Assembly: GCF_003935375.1 (NCBI RefSeq)
Contig: NZ_RHQM01000005.1
Location: forward strand, 1 to 64,000
Length of the DNA: 64,000 bases
DNA from: Stutzerimonas xanthomarina
Lineage (GTDB): Bacteria > Pseudomonadota > Gammaproteobacteria > Pseudomonadales > Pseudomonadaceae
Direction of reading: 5' to 3'
Position 1 is the first letter of the stretch. The number at the start of each line of letters is the position of its first letter. Below, piece by piece: positions 8,728 to 18,338 of this stretch. Made by a program: the position numbers and the translations under genes. Under the pieces are notes generated by a model. The model worked only from the letters and a program-made list of their open reading frames with translations. It searched no databases and had not been told where the DNA came from.

Positions 8728-9363
8728 TCAGAACGGTGCCGGGCACTCGAAGCGCAGGCGCTCGCCGGTTTGCGGGTGGGTCAGGGTGAGCATACTGGCG
8801 TGCAGACACAGGCGCTCATGGGCTTGCAGGGCTTGCTCGTGGGCATACAGGCGATCGCCGAGCAGCGGATGCCCGATCGACAGCATATGGACTCGCAACT
8901 GGTGGGAGCGGCCGGTGATGGGGGTCAGCTCGACGCGGCTGTAGTCGCCGCAGCGTTCAAGCACGCGCCAGAAGGTCAGTGCCTGCTTGCCCTGCTCGTG
9001 GTCGACGACGTGGCGCGGTTTGGTCGGTGGATCGTAGCGCAGCGGCAGGTCGATGCTGCCGCTGTCCTGTTCGGGCTGGCCCCAGCACAGCGCGGTATAG
9101 GCCTTTTCCGTTTCACGATCATGGAACTGACGAGACAGCTCACGGTGCGTATCAGCGTCGCGGGCAAGCACGATAAGCCCGGAGGTTTCCCAGTCCAGGC
9201 GGTGCACGATGCGCGCTTCGGGATAGCCATTTTCCTGCAGACGGGTTACTAGACAGTCACGGTTGTCTTCGGCGCGACCCGGTACGGACAGCAGCAAGGT
9301 CGGCTTGTTGATGACCAGAAGGGCGGCGTCCTGATGGACGATCTCGATAGCGCTAAGAGGCAT
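8728..9363 (-). CDS. rluA: RNA pseudouridine synthase RluA
   Basis: A 211-residue RluA-family enzyme without an S4 domain, which fits RluA proper (23S rRNA U746 and some tRNA U32). The catalytic motif is HRLDWETSGLIV with the catalytic Asp; further conserved blocks are KAYTALCWG and PITGRSHQLRVHM. I chose ATG 9363 because GGAAAAG lies just upstream. A GTG at 9375 would add four residues but has no ribosome site. It follows the min operon on the same strand, with a hairpin between them. Confidence 0.93.
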   Translation of the reverse strand: MPLSAIEIVHQDAALLVINKPTLLLSVPGRAEDNRDCLVTRLQENGYPEARIVHRLDWETSGLIVLARDADTHRELSRQFHDRETEKAYTALCWGQPEQDSGSIDLPLRYDPPTKPRHVVDHEQGKQALTFWRVLERCGDYSRVELTPITGRSHQLRVHMLSIGHPLLGDRLYAHEQALQAHERLCLHASMLTLTHPQTGERLRFECPAPF

Positions 9364-9379
9364 TCGCTTTTCCACAAAC

Positions 9380-9405
9380 GAAGACGGCGACCCGTGGGCC
9401 GCCGT
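9380..9405 (-). terminator. possible terminator after minE
   Basis: ACGGCG and CGCCGT at 9384-9405 form the base of a 9-10 bp stem with one G-U pair, between the minE stop and rluA. On the minus strand the following sequence is CTTCGTTTG, a weak U-tract. It may be bidirectional or only partly active. Confidence 0.4.
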
Positions 9406-9424
9406 TTCTGTACGCCGGTTTCGC

Positions 9425-9682
9425 TCAGCGATCCGGCAGGGTGATGTTCAGCTCGAGAATCGAGCAGCTGCCCTGGTCCTCGAGTGCAACCTGGACCTGG
9501 TCGCTGTCAATGTTGACGTACTTGCGGATCACCTCGACCAGTTCTTTCTGCAGGGCCGGCAGGTAGTCCGGCTCAGTGCGCTGGCCACGCTCGTGGGCGA
9601 CGATGATCTGCAAACGCTCTTTGGCGATTGCAGCTGGGGATTCCTTCTTCTTGCGTTCACGGAAGAAGTCGAAAAGGTTCAT
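9425..9682 (-). CDS. minE: cell division topological specificity factor MinE
   Basis: An 85-residue protein of normal length. The N-terminal [10 protein letters not shown] is the membrane-targeting and MinD-binding segment, and [16 protein letters not shown] is the conserved anti-MinCD helix region; the C-terminal half is the dimerisation domain ([10 protein letters not shown]). MinE stimulates the MinD ATPase to drive pole-to-pole oscillation, which keeps the Z ring at midcell. Its ATG overlaps the minD stop by 4 nt, so the two are translationally coupled. Confidence 0.98.
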   Translation of the reverse strand: MNLFDFFRERKKKESPAAIAKERLQIIVAHERGQRTEPDYLPALQKELVEVIRKYVNIDSDQVQVALEDQGSCSILELNITLPDR

Positions 9683-10494
9683 TCGCGGCCTCCGAAAAGT
9701 CGTTGCAGGAAGCCAGGCTTCTTCACGTCGAGGAAGCGGTGTACCACTTCCTTGCCGAGCAGACGGTCCACGGCATCGCTATAGGCCTGGCCGGCATCGC
9801 TCTGATCGTCGAGGATCACAGGGATGCCTTGGTTGGACGCCTTGAGTACGGCCTGCGACTCGGGAATTACGCCAAGCAGGCGGATGGAAAGGATTTCCTC
9901 GACGTCCTCGACGCCGAGCATTTCACCTTTGGTGACGCGTTCGGGGTTGTATCGGGTCAGCAGCAGGTGTTCCTTGATAGGCTCCTCGCCGCTCTCGGCG
10001 CGGCGCGACTTGCTAGCAAGCAGGCCGAGCATGCGGTCGGAGTCGCGTACCGAGGAAACTTCCGGGTTGGTTACGACGATGGCTTCGTCGGCGAAATACA
10101 TGGCCAGGTGCGCGCCTTTCTCGATACCGGCTGGGGAATCGCAGATGACGTATTCGAAGTTCTTGCCCAGCTCGTCGATGACCTTGCCGACGCCTTCTTG
10201 AGTCAGGGCGTCTTTGTCGCGGGTCTGGCTGGCAGCAAGCACGTAGAGGTTCTCTAGGCGCTTGTCCTTGATCAGTGCTTGGGTAAGGGTGGCATCGCCG
10301 TTGATGACGTTGACGAAGTCATAAACTACTCGACGCTCGCAGCCCATGATCAAGTCGAGATTCCGCAGACCGACGTCGAAGTCGACGATGACGGTCCTGT
10401 GGCCGCGCAACGCGAGGCCGGTGCCGATGGCGGCGCTGGTGGTGGTTTTACCAACGCCACCTTTGCCGGAAGTGACTACGATGATCTTGGCCAA
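9679..10494 (-). CDS. minD: septum site-determining ATPase MinD
   Basis: A 271-residue deviant Walker-A ATPase: the signature lysine and P-loop are in [17 protein letters not shown], the switch region is [13 protein letters not shown], and the C-terminal amphipathic membrane-targeting helix is [10 protein letters not shown]. It recruits MinC to the membrane and is displaced by MinE. The start is TTG at 10494 with GGGTGA upstream; it gives the standard [14 protein letters not shown]-terminus, so the rare start codon is real. It is 95 nt downstream of minC and overlaps minE. Confidence 0.98.
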   Translation of the reverse strand: MAKIIVVTSGKGGVGKTTTSAAIGTGLALRGHRTVIVDFDVGLRNLDLIMGCERRVVYDFVNVINGDATLTQALIKDKRLENLYVLAASQTRDKDALTQEGVGKVIDELGKNFEYVICDSPAGIEKGAHLAMYFADEAIVVTNPEVSSVRDSDRMLGLLASKSRRAESGEEPIKEHLLLTRYNPERVTKGEMLGVEDVEEILSIRLLGVIPESQAVLKASNQGIPVILDDQSDAGQAYSDAVDRLLGKEVVHRFLDVKKPGFLQRLFGGRE

Positions 10495-10589
10495 GGTGAT
10501 TCACCCTAAAAATTAAAAAATCGGGACCTTCCGCTGATTTCGGCGTCAGGATTGCCCGTTTGGTCCTTGAAAATTCGCGGCAGTATCCG

Positions 10590-11315
10590 TTAAAGGCGGG
10601 TGATGTTCAACACATCGCCAGAGAGGCTGATCTGTACTGCTTCAGCCCAGAGAGGATCGCGTCGCAGGTCCTCGGCGACCTTGTATTGGCCGGCGATGGA
10701 AACCATTTCCGCTGCGAGTTGCTGGCAGAAGATTCGTGCCGTGGTGTCGCCTTTGATGCCCGCGAGGGCGCGACCGCGGAGCGGACCGTAAACATGGATG
10801 TTTCCATCGGCGAGAAGTTCCGCACCCGGACTCACGGGAGCGAGGACGATCAGGTCGCCACCCTGCGCATACACCTGCTGGCCGCCGCGAATTGGCGTGG
10901 TAACGACTCGGGTAGGGCGATAGACCGGTTCAGCGGGTTTAGCCGGGATTTTCGAATTCAGATCGACCTGGCGTTCACGTGCGCCGGAGGGCGGTAGCAC
11001 AGGCAGATCGAGCACTGCCGCCGCTTCTAGATGTGTGGGGTCGCTAGCCCGCAGTGCCAGTGTGCGCAGGCGGTGCTTGCGGCAGAGGCTGACCAGCGCA
11101 GCGATATCGATCTCGCGGGCGGACTCCGGCAGCTTGTCCAGTGCCAGTACCAGAGGGGTGTTATTGAAGAAGTCCGGCGCTTGCTCGACTTTGGCCGCAA
11201 GTTGCTCGTCGAGACGCTCGATGTCGTTACTCGCGAGCTCCAGCACGGTGATGGCGAGCATGCTGCCCTTGAGCTGGAAGGCTGGGGACTGATCGGTGAG
11301 GTCGGCTTGGCTCAT
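10590..11315 (-). CDS. minC: septum formation inhibitor MinC
   Basis: A 241-residue FtsZ assembly inhibitor. The N-terminal domain (~1-110) is the variable FtsZ-inhibiting half. A Pro-rich linker follows ([14 protein letters not shown]), and then the conserved beta-helical C-terminal domain with [39 protein letters not shown] (split here by function, one block) and the MinD/FtsZ-tail binding face RIFCQQL. It is the first gene of minCDE and is divergent from the lipid A acyltransferase gene across a 158-nt gap. Confidence 0.97.
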   Translation of the reverse strand: MSQADLTDQSPAFQLKGSMLAITVLELASNDIERLDEQLAAKVEQAPDFFNNTPLVLALDKLPESAREIDIAALVSLCRKHRLRTLALRASDPTHLEAAAVLDLPVLPPSGARERQVDLNSKIPAKPAEPVYRPTRVVTTPIRGGQQVYAQGGDLIVLAPVSPGAELLADGNIHVYGPLRGRALAGIKGDTTARIFCQQLAAEMVSIAGQYKVAEDLRRDPLWAEAVQISLSGDVLNITRL

Positions 11316-11473
11316 GGTCTGTCTGCTGCGGTAAATGGCGAGGACTTATAGCGGGGCGCGTCGCTGCCTGCAACCCGCGAGCGGCCCGTGAAGCGATCGT
11401 CGGTGCGCTTGGGCTCGGTCAGCGCAGGCGTTTGCCGCTAGAATGCGTCGCTTCATCGGTTGTCGAGATATTC

Positions 11474-12421
11474 ATGGATCGTCCTCAGTTTCGTGCGTAC
11501 TTCCTGCACCCGCGCTTCTGGCCGCTGTGGCTGGGCCTGGGCGTGCTGTGGCTGCTGGTCCAGTTGCCATATTCGGTTCTCTTGAAACTGGGTCGCGGGC
11601 TTGGCGCACTGATGTTTCGCTTCGCCGGTTCGCGTCGCTACATCGCTCGGCGCAATCTGGAGCTGTGTTTCCCCGAACTGAGTCAGGCGCAACGCGAGCG
11701 TCTGTTGCGGGAGAACTTTGCCTCCAACGGCATTGCCTTCTTCGAGATGGCCATGAGCTGGTGGTGGCCGCAGGCACGCCTGCAGCGCCTGGCCAGGATC
11801 GATGGGCTCGAGCATCTGCAGCAGGCTCAGGCTGCAGGGCAGGGTGTGATCCTGATGGCGCTGCATTTCACTACGCTGGAGATCGGCGCCGCGCTGCTTG
11901 GCCAGCGGCACACGATCGACGGCATGTACCGCGAGCACAAGAATCCGCTTTTCGACTTCATCCAGCGTCGCGGGCGCGAACGGCACAACCGTGATGCGAG
12001 TGCCATCGAGCGCGAGGATGTGCGGGCGATGCTCAAGGTATTGCGCGCAGGGCGCGCCATTTGGTACGCGCCGGACCAGGACTATGGGCGAAAACAGAGC
12101 CTGTTCGTACCGCTGTTTGGCGTCCAGGCGGCGACCGTCACCGCCACCACCAAGTTTGCCCGGCTGGGCAGGGCGCGGGTCATACCCTTCACCCAGGAAC
12201 GCCTGGCGGACGGTTCGGGGTATCGACTGGTGATCCATCCGCCGCTGCAGGACTTCCCGGGTGAAAGTGAAGAGGCGGACTGTCTGCGGATCAACCAGTG
12301 GATAGAAGAGGCGGTCAGTGCGGTACCCGAGCAGTACCTCTGGGCGCATCGCCGCTTCAAGACCCGCCCGGTAGGCGAGCCCAGCTTGTATAAAAAGAGG
12401 AAGACGCGTTCGGCCGTCTAG
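11474..12421 (+). CDS. lipid A biosynthesis lauroyl acyltransferase (LpxL/HtrB family)
   Basis: A 315-residue inner-membrane acyltransferase that adds a secondary acyl chain to Kdo2-lipid IVA or its hydroxylated form. It has an N-terminal membrane anchor (WPLWLGLGVLWLLVQLPY) and the HX4E catalytic motif in LHFTTLEIG. It also has DGMYREHKNP and WYAPDQDYG, typical of the family, and the C-terminal EQYLWAHRRFKTRP. The ATG at 11474 fits the usual MDRPQF start; a longer in-frame start at 11432 would add unrelated residues. Known Pseudomonas genomes carry such a gene beside minC. Confidence 0.93.
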   Translation: MDRPQFRAYFLHPRFWPLWLGLGVLWLLVQLPYSVLLKLGRGLGALMFRFAGSRRYIARRNLELCFPELSQAQRERLLRENFASNGIAFFEMAMSWWWPQARLQRLARIDGLEHLQQAQAAGQGVILMALHFTTLEIGAALLGQRHTIDGMYREHKNPLFDFIQRRGRERHNRDASAIEREDVRAMLKVLRAGRAIWYAPDQDYGRKQSLFVPLFGVQAATVTATTKFARLGRARVIPFTQERLADGSGYRLVIHPPLQDFPGESEEADCLRINQWIEEAVSAVPEQYLWAHRRFKTRPVGEPSLYKKRKTRSAV

Positions 12422-12472
12422 TGGACTGCCATTTGCGCCAGGCCTGGCGTCTTCTCGGGCAGATCGTGCAGG

Positions 12473-13315
12473 TCAGGCCAACGTACCGTCCCGGAAGTCT
12501 CGCAGCGCCTGCTCGATCTCCTCGCGGCTGTTCATCACGAATGGCCCGTACTGCACGATCGGCTCACCGAGTGGGCGGCCTGCCAGCAGCATCAGCCGGG
12601 CGCCACGTTCGCTGGACAGATTGAGCTCGCCGTCCTGGGACATCTGAACCAACTGGCCTTTGCTCACCGCCTGCTCACCCACCCGCAGCGTCCCTTCATA
12701 GACGTAGAGCAACAACCGATGGCCATCCGGTACTTGCGGCGAGACGGCACTCTCGGCTGAAAGCTGCAGGTCGAACAGCAGAGGCTCGGTATCGGGCCGC
12801 TGCACGATCCCGTGCTGTTCGATATCGCCGGCCTTGAACGCGCCGGCGATGACCTTGGCCTGCACGCCGCCCGGCAGGGCGAGTTGCGGTATTTCGGCCG
12901 GGGCGAAATCCCGATAGTCCGGATCGCCGAGCTTGGCGTGGGAGGGCAGGTTCAACCATAGCTGGAAGCCGCGCATGGTGCCTTCCTGCTGCTGCGGCAT
13001 CTCGCTATGGATGACGCCGCGCGCTGCGGTCATCCACTGCACGCCACCGCTCTCCAGCAACCCCACATTGCCCATGTGATCCTCGTGGCGCATGCGTCCT
13101 TCGAGCATGTAGGTGATGGTTTCGAAGCCGCGATGTGGGTGGGGCGGGAAGCCGGCAATGTACTCGTCAGGGTCGTTGGAACCGAACTCGTCGAGCATCA
13201 GGAACGGATCGAAGCGCTCCGGGGCAGCGCCGCCGAAGACGCGGGTCAGGCTGACGCCGGCGCCATCGGACGTGGCACGGCCGCTGGTGATGGAAAGAAT
13301 TTCACGCTGGGACAT
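12473..13315 (-). CDS. pirin family protein
   Basis: A 280-residue bicupin. The N-terminal cupin carries FPPHPHRGFETITYMLEG and MRHEDHMGN, giving the His/His/His/Glu metal site of pirins, and GGVQWMTAARGVIHSE follows. The family binds Fe and some members have quercetin 2,3-dioxygenase activity; the physiological role is uncertain. It is convergent with the acyltransferase gene (51-nt gap) and 94 nt upstream of mlaA on the same strand. Confidence 0.93.
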   Translation of the reverse strand: MSQREILSITSGRATSDGAGVSLTRVFGGAAPERFDPFLMLDEFGSNDPDEYIAGFPPHPHRGFETITYMLEGRMRHEDHMGNVGLLESGGVQWMTAARGVIHSEMPQQQEGTMRGFQLWLNLPSHAKLGDPDYRDFAPAEIPQLALPGGVQAKVIAGAFKAGDIEQHGIVQRPDTEPLLFDLQLSAESAVSPQVPDGHRLLLYVYEGTLRVGEQAVSKGQLVQMSQDGELNLSSERGARLMLLAGRPLGEPIVQYGPFVMNSREEIEQALRDFRDGTLA

Positions 13316-13409
13316 GATCGAATGCCTCTCGGGTTGAATTCGCCAAGAGTAGGTGGGTTGCTTCGATCAATGGGTGCGTAATATTGCTACAAACAATCGA
13401 TAAAGTGGG

Positions 13410-14177
13410 TTATTCCTCTACCAGCAAGTCCCGCGCCCGGCTGTAGACGTAGCGCACCTTCTCGTATTCAAACGGCGAATTGAGCTGACCGTAGCGGAAG
13501 CTGGTGACATGCCGCGCATTGACGGCCCGCAGCGCCGTCAGGCTCAACTCGCCGCCGGTGGTTTCGGAATACTGCAGAAACTCCACCTGCCGCTCGACGG
13601 CGAAGTCGGCCACGCGGCCCGTGGTGTCGCGCAGGTTAGACGGGCCCAGCGCCGGAAGAATCAGGTACGGCCCCTGGGGAACGCCCCAATAACCGAGGGT
13701 CTGGCCGAAATCTTCGCTCTGACGCGGCAGCCCCATGCGCGTTGCCGGGTCCCAGAGGCCGCCCACGCCCAGGATGCTGTTGAACAGGAAACGTGCAGTG
13801 GCGTTCGCCGCGCGCTGGCCCTTGAGTTGAGCCAGGCTGTTGAACAGCGTCGGCACTTCGCCGAGGTTGCTGAAGAAATTGCTCACGCCAGTGCGCACCG
13901 GCCGCGGCGTGACGTAGCGATAGCCGCGCACCACCGGCAGCATCACCCACTGATCGAGCCGATAGTTGAAGTGGTAGATGCGCCGGTTGACCGACTCGAA
14001 CGGATCGTAGACATCCAGTGCCTGGAAGGTGGCGCGCTCGAACTCGCGCTGATCCAGACCGGGATTGAACTCCAGATTGCGCAGCGGATGGGTGAAACCA
14101 TCCTCATCCACCTTCGGCGTGTCGGCGAAGGCCAGACCACTGGCCAGAAGCAACGGCAGCAGCATTCCTTTAGCCAC
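13410..14177 (-). CDS. mlaA: outer-membrane phospholipid retrieval lipoprotein-like MlaA (VacJ)
   Basis: A 255-residue MlaA/VacJ protein, the outer-membrane partner of the Mla system that removes phospholipid from the outer leaflet. Family blocks are YDPFESVNRRIYHFNY, GVSNFFSNLGEVPTLFNSLA, FLFNSILGVGGLWDPA and DFGQTLGYWGVPQGPYLILP. It starts at GTG 14177 (GGAG at -10), overlapping the preceding gene by 8 nt. The signal sequence MLLPLLLASGLAFA lacks an obvious lipobox Cys, so it may be a non-lipidated form, as in some pseudomonads. mlaBCDEF are not in the window. Confidence 0.92.
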   Translation of the reverse strand: MAKGMLLPLLLASGLAFADTPKVDEDGFTHPLRNLEFNPGLDQREFERATFQALDVYDPFESVNRRIYHFNYRLDQWVMLPVVRGYRYVTPRPVRTGVSNFFSNLGEVPTLFNSLAQLKGQRAANATARFLFNSILGVGGLWDPATRMGLPRQSEDFGQTLGYWGVPQGPYLILPALGPSNLRDTTGRVADFAVERQVEFLQYSETTGGELSLTALRAVNARHVTSFRYGQLNSPFEYEKVRYVYSRARDLLVEE

Positions 14178-15462
14178 GGAAGAACTCCAGCATGTGTTGA
14201 GTGTTTACGCGGTAGTTGAGGTTGCCGCAGTGGCCGCCTCGCGGATAAAGGGTCAGGCGATCACCGAAGGTACGGCGCAGGAAGCCGAGGTCACCCTCGC
14301 CGAGGATCAGGTCGTCGGCGTTGTGCATGACGGCGATCTTCGGACTCTGGCGCAGGTAATCCTCCAGCGCGTACAGGCTGACCTGCTGGATCAGCTGGGT
14401 CAGGCTGCCGCCGTCGTACTGGGCGCGCCACATCGGAATCACCTGCTCGGTGATGTAGCAGTCGAAGCTGCACAGCAGTGCGCGCTTGAAGAACGGCTCC
14501 AGACGGGTGCCTTCGTTGATCGGATACTCGGGCGGTGTGATCAGGCCGCGACGGTTGATCAGGTCGGAGGTGAAGGTGATATCCGCGGCGGAGAAGCGGA
14601 ACACTGAACCGATGAGCATCGCCATCTGCTCGTCGCTGAGCTTCAGGTTCGATTGCTGGAAGTCGTAGAGAACGGCCTCGTCGAGGTCGATATAGCCCTT
14701 CTGACGGTAATAGCGCGTGAGCTTTTCCAGAATCACTTCGTAGAAGGTGGTGTGGTCGTTAATGCCTTCGACGCGGGTCTGCACCAGCTTGTCCAGGTTG
14801 CTGACCGAGGTGTAGAGGTTGACCGGCGGATTCAGCAGCAACACGCGCTTGAAGTTGAAGCTGCGACGGGTTTCGTCCAGCTGGCTGACGAACGCGGCAT
14901 TCAGGGCGCCGAGGCTGTAGCCGGTGAGGTGGTACTCGGTGACGGGCAGCTTGTGGTGCTGCGCGCGGACCGCCTGCATGACCCGGTACAGGTCCTTGGC
15001 ATCGTCGCTGCTGATGCCGGGTGTTGCGTAGCGCGAGGCGGCGGACATGAAGTCATAGCTGGTCGGCGACGACAACTGCACCACATGGTAGCCGGCGCCG
15101 TAGAACAGACGCTTCAGGGCTTCGGTCTTGCCTGCCGAATAGCGCGCGCCGGTACCGGAAATGATGAACATGAGTGGCGCGGGGCCGCTTTGCCGAGCGA
15201 GCCGATAACGCAGCTTTTTGACCGGCCAGAAGTTGTCCGGCAGGGTGAACTCGCGTTCGGGACGCAGACGCAGGTTGTAGTCGGCCTGGTCGATATCGTC
15301 ATCGGTCGGCACTTCGGCGCGTAGCTCGATGGGCGTACCTGCGATGGTGGCTTCGAAGGGGTTGGACAGCGGGAAGCCGTACTCCTCGACAGTCAGATCG
15401 GCGGCGTGGACAGGCGCAACGACCAGGGCGAGCAGGGCGGTCAGGCGCAACAACAGCTGCAT
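14170..15462 (-). CDS. periplasmic alpha/beta-hydrolase-like protein
   Basis: A 430-residue exported protein with a signal peptide (MQLLLRLTALLALVVAPVHA). It has an alpha/beta-hydrolase core: oxyanion-type loop FIISGTGARYSAGK, nucleophile elbow TGYSLGALNAAF, a late Asp in VMHNADDLILGEGD, and a His in PRGGHCGNLNYR. These make a plausible Ser-Asp-His triad. The substrate is unknown. The 8-nt overlap with mlaA suggests coupled expression, so an envelope-lipid or ester role is a reasonable inference. Homologues have sometimes been labelled protein kinases, which nothing in the sequence supports. Confidence 0.8.
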   Translation of the reverse strand: MQLLLRLTALLALVVAPVHAADLTVEEYGFPLSNPFEATIAGTPIELRAEVPTDDDIDQADYNLRLRPEREFTLPDNFWPVKKLRYRLARQSGPAPLMFIISGTGARYSAGKTEALKRLFYGAGYHVVQLSSPTSYDFMSAASRYATPGISSDDAKDLYRVMQAVRAQHHKLPVTEYHLTGYSLGALNAAFVSQLDETRRSFNFKRVLLLNPPVNLYTSVSNLDKLVQTRVEGINDHTTFYEVILEKLTRYYRQKGYIDLDEAVLYDFQQSNLKLSDEQMAMLIGSVFRFSAADITFTSDLINRRGLITPPEYPINEGTRLEPFFKRALLCSFDCYITEQVIPMWRAQYDGGSLTQLIQQVSLYALEDYLRQSPKIAVMHNADDLILGEGDLGFLRRTFGDRLTLYPRGGHCGNLNYRVNTQHMLEFFRG

Positions 15463-15627
15463 GGTGCTTCTCCGTTAACAGGCCCGGTTGGCCTGTGGCA
15501 AGGCAGCGACGGCGTCCCGCGCTACCTGTCCCAATAGAACTGCATCGGCCGCACAACGCAAGCCAACTTCACTATGGCAGCGCGGTTGCGGATTCGATCC
15601 CTGCGCAGGATGAGAAATGACAAGGCC

Positions 15628-15852
15628 TCAGGCGTGATGGTGCAGCCAGGCATGTTTGGGGATGGGCATCTTGCTTGCCGGACTGCGTTCGAAACGCTGC
15701 CAGAGCTTCTCGTGGAAGTAGAAGCCCACCGAGTTGCACAGCGGTTCGACGGTGGCGACCAGGCCGCCAATGGCGATGCTGCCAGTCAGTGCATAGGTCA
15801 CCGAAAAGGCGATGCAGAAGTGCATCAGGGTGAACGTCACGGTCTTCAGCAT
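15628..15852 (-). CDS. DUF2061 small membrane protein
   Basis: A 74-residue DUF2061 protein with one or two membrane spans (VTFTLMHFCIAFSVTYALTG, then IAIGGLVATVEPLCNSVGFY) and the family's ending FHEKLWQRF. It starts at ATG 15852, behind AAGGAG. An upstream start would add about 33 residues that do not resemble the family. The function is unknown. It is divergent from yjcH-actP, and a Fur-box-like palindrome sits 22 nt upstream of its start. Confidence 0.85.
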   Translation of the reverse strand: MLKTVTFTLMHFCIAFSVTYALTGSIAIGGLVATVEPLCNSVGFYFHEKLWQRFERSPASKMPIPKHAWLHHHA

Positions 15853-15873
15853 GGCCCCGTCTCCTTGTGCAGT

Positions 15874-15888
15874 CGAGAATCGTTCTCG
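15874..15888. promoter_or_regulatory. Fur-box-like palindrome
   Basis: CGAGAA-TCG-TTCTCG is a 15-bp inverted repeat. On the minus strand it reads GAGAACGATTCTC, one base from the GAGAATGATTCTC core seen in many Pseudomonas Fur boxes. It lies in the divergent region between DUF2061 and yjcH-actP, closest to the DUF2061 start. Confidence 0.4.
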
Positions 15889-16133
15889 CGATGGAGATAG
15901 TCTGGTCGAGCCCGGGCAATGTCTGAAATCAACGTTTCGCATGTGCGACATAGCGCCACACTATTTGTATGTGGATTTGTTGCGGCGCCCCATTTTCCGC
16001 GGCTGAACGGCTCTACGACGGGTGTTTTTGTGAACTGCATTCAGACCAAAGTCGGGTGGCGTTCATCCGACCCAAGCCTAAAGTAGCCGCCCCTGCTCCC
16101 ACCGGGGGGTAGCGACCGTGGAGACAGATTCCA

Positions 16134-16448
16134 ATGCACAATGAAAATGTTTACCGGCAGATTTATGCCAATCCGCGTTTCCAAGAGTTGGTGGCCAAGC
16201 GCGGGCGTTTCGCCTGGCTGCTGTCGGCCGTCATGCTCAGCGCCTACCTGGCGTTCATCCTGTTGATCGCCTTCGAGCCGAAGATCCTCGGCATTCCGCT
16301 GTCCGCCAATACCGTGACCACCTGGGGCATTCCGGTTGGCGTCGGAGTGATCTTCATGGCGTTCATCCTGACCGGTGTCTATGTGCAGCGTGCCAACGGT
16401 GAGTTCGATCGCATCAACCAGGAAATCCTCAACGAGGCACAGAAATAA
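16134..16448 (+). CDS. yjcH: DUF485 membrane protein YjcH
   Basis: A 104-residue DUF485 protein with two transmembrane helices ([19 protein letters not shown] and [20 protein letters not shown]), ending in a charged tail. YjcH is the usual partner of the acetate permease ActP; its exact role is not settled. GGAG precedes the ATG. The stop overlaps the actP start by one base (TAATG), which indicates tight coupling. Confidence 0.95.
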   Translation: MHNENVYRQIYANPRFQELVAKRGRFAWLLSAVMLSAYLAFILLIAFEPKILGIPLSANTVTTWGIPVGVGVIFMAFILTGVYVQRANGEFDRINQEILNEAQK

Positions 16449-18103
16449 TGATCCTGCGTTTCCTGATGACTGCCCTGCTGTTGGCAGTCTCGCCTGCGCT
16501 GCTCGCCGATGCCATTACCGGCGAAGTCCAGAAGCAGGCCACCAACTACACCGCCATCATCATGTTCGTGGTGTTCATCGTGTTCACCATGGGCATCACC
16601 AAGTGGGCGGCCAAGCGCAACACCTCGACCGCTGACTACTACACCGCCGGCGGCAGCATCACCGGGTTCCAGAACGGTCTGGCGATTGCCGGCGACTTCA
16701 TGTCGGCGGCGTCCTTCCTCGGCATTTCCGCGCTGGTCTACACCAGCGGTTACGACGGCCTGATCTACTCCATCGGCTTCCTCGTCGGTTGGCCGATCAT
16801 CCTGTTCCTGATGGCTGAACGCCTGCGCAACCTGGGCAAGTTCACCTTCTCCGACGTGGCCTCCTATCGCCTCGGCCAGACGCAGATCCGTCTGCTCTCG
16901 GCATTCGGCTCGCTGATCGTGGTGGCCTTCTACCTGATCGCGCAGATGGTCGGTGCCGGCAAGCTGATCCAGCTGCTGTTCGGCCTGGATTACTACGTGG
17001 CTGTGGTGCTGGTCGGTGTGCTGATGGTCATGTACGTGCTGTTCGGCGGCATGCTGGCGACCACCTGGGTACAGATCATCAAGGCGGTGCTGCTGCTGTC
17101 GGGCGCGAGCTTCATGGCCATCATGGTGATGAAGACGGTCGGCTTCGATTTCGGCAGCCTGTTCGCCGAAGCGGTGAAGATCCACGACAAGGGTGCGCAG
17201 ATCATGAGCCCGGGCGGTCTGGTTTCCGACCCGATCTCGGCGATCTCCCTCGGCCTGGCACTGATGTTCGGTACCGCCGGCCTGCCGCACATCCTGATGC
17301 GCTTCTTCACCGTGTCCGACGCCAAGGAAGCGCGCAAGAGCGTGTTCTACGCCACCGGCTTCATCGGCTACTTCTACATCCTGACCTTCATCATCGGCTT
17401 CGGCGCGATCCTGCTGGTCAGCACCAACCCGGACTTCAAGGACGTGACCGGCGCCATCGTCGGCGGCACCAACATGGTCGCCATCCACCTGGCCAGCGCG
17501 GTGGGCGGCAACCTGTTCCTCGGCTTCATCTCCGCGGTCGCCTTTGCCACCATCCTCGCCGTCGTGGCGGGTCTGACCCTGGCCGGTGCCTCGGCGGTTT
17601 CCCATGACCTCTATGCCTGCGTAATCAAGCAGGGCAAGGCGCGGGAAGAAGACGAGATGCGCGTGACCAAGCTGACCACCCTGACCCTGGGCGTGGTGGC
17701 GATCCTGCTCGGCATCATCTTCGAGAAGCAGAACATCGCCTTCATGGTCGGCCTGGCGTTCTCCATCGCCGCCAGCTGCAACTTCCCGGTGCTGTTCCTT
17801 TCGATGTACTGGAAGGGGCTGAGCACCCGCGGGGCGCTGTTCGGTGGTGCGCTGGGTCTGATCACTGCGCTGCTGCTGACCATCATCAGCCCGACCGTAT
17901 GGGTCGACGTGTTCGGCTATGCCGAGGCGATCTTCCCCTACAAGTACCCGGCGCTGTTCTCGATGGCCGCCGCGTTCATCGGCATCTGGTTCTTCTCGGT
18001 CACCGACAAGTCCAAGCGGGCAGGGGAGGAGCGTGAGCGCTTCTTCGCCCAGTTCGTTCGCTCGCAGACTGGCCTGGGTGCAACCGGCGCCGTCGCACAC
18101 TAA
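16448..18103 (+). CDS. actP: cation/acetate symporter ActP
   Basis: A 551-residue sodium:solute symporter family protein with about 13 membrane helices after a cleavable-looking N-terminus ([16 protein letters not shown]). Diagnostic blocks are [38 protein letters not shown] and [20 protein letters not shown]. ActP imports acetate and other short monocarboxylates. The order yjcH-actP is standard, and an excellent terminator follows 21 nt downstream. The length equals the family norm. Confidence 0.97.
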   Translation: MILRFLMTALLLAVSPALLADAITGEVQKQATNYTAIIMFVVFIVFTMGITKWAAKRNTSTADYYTAGGSITGFQNGLAIAGDFMSAASFLGISALVYTSGYDGLIYSIGFLVGWPIILFLMAERLRNLGKFTFSDVASYRLGQTQIRLLSAFGSLIVVAFYLIAQMVGAGKLIQLLFGLDYYVAVVLVGVLMVMYVLFGGMLATTWVQIIKAVLLLSGASFMAIMVMKTVGFDFGSLFAEAVKIHDKGAQIMSPGGLVSDPISAISLGLALMFGTAGLPHILMRFFTVSDAKEARKSVFYATGFIGYFYILTFIIGFGAILLVSTNPDFKDVTGAIVGGTNMVAIHLASAVGGNLFLGFISAVAFATILAVVAGLTLAGASAVSHDLYACVIKQGKAREEDEMRVTKLTTLTLGVVAILLGIIFEKQNIAFMVGLAFSIAASCNFPVLFLSMYWKGLSTRGALFGGALGLITALLLTIISPTVWVDVFGYAEAIFPYKYPALFSMAAAFIGIWFFSVTDKSKRAGEERERFFAQFVRSQTGLGATGAVAH

Positions 18104-18123
18104 GGCGAACGCTAGTAGGAAAA

Positions 18124-18148
18124 GGGCAGCCCTCGGGCTGCCCTTTTT
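18124..18148 (+). terminator. Rho-independent terminator of yjcH-actP
   Basis: GGGCAGCC-loop-GGGCTGCCC followed by five T residues. It lies directly after actP. Confidence 0.92.
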
Positions 18149-18338
18149 CGTTCTCGGTGAAGACTCGAGGGCTGCAACAGCCCCATCCTGCGCCCATAGT
18201 GCCTGCCTGGAACCGCGCGGTCAGCCCCATGAGCCAAGGGTTTGCCAGGGGCATTCATCAATCTGATGGATGCCGGTGCGCCCTCGTGCATTCGCTAGAC
18301 TCGCTGCCACTACCCGAACAACAAAAGGCAGTAGAACG

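Noticed and set aside
16379..18100. 573-codon minus-strand frame over actP
   Set aside because: It is the mirror of a strong SSF transporter, with His/Asp/Gln-rich low-complexity translation typical of GC-rich shadows.
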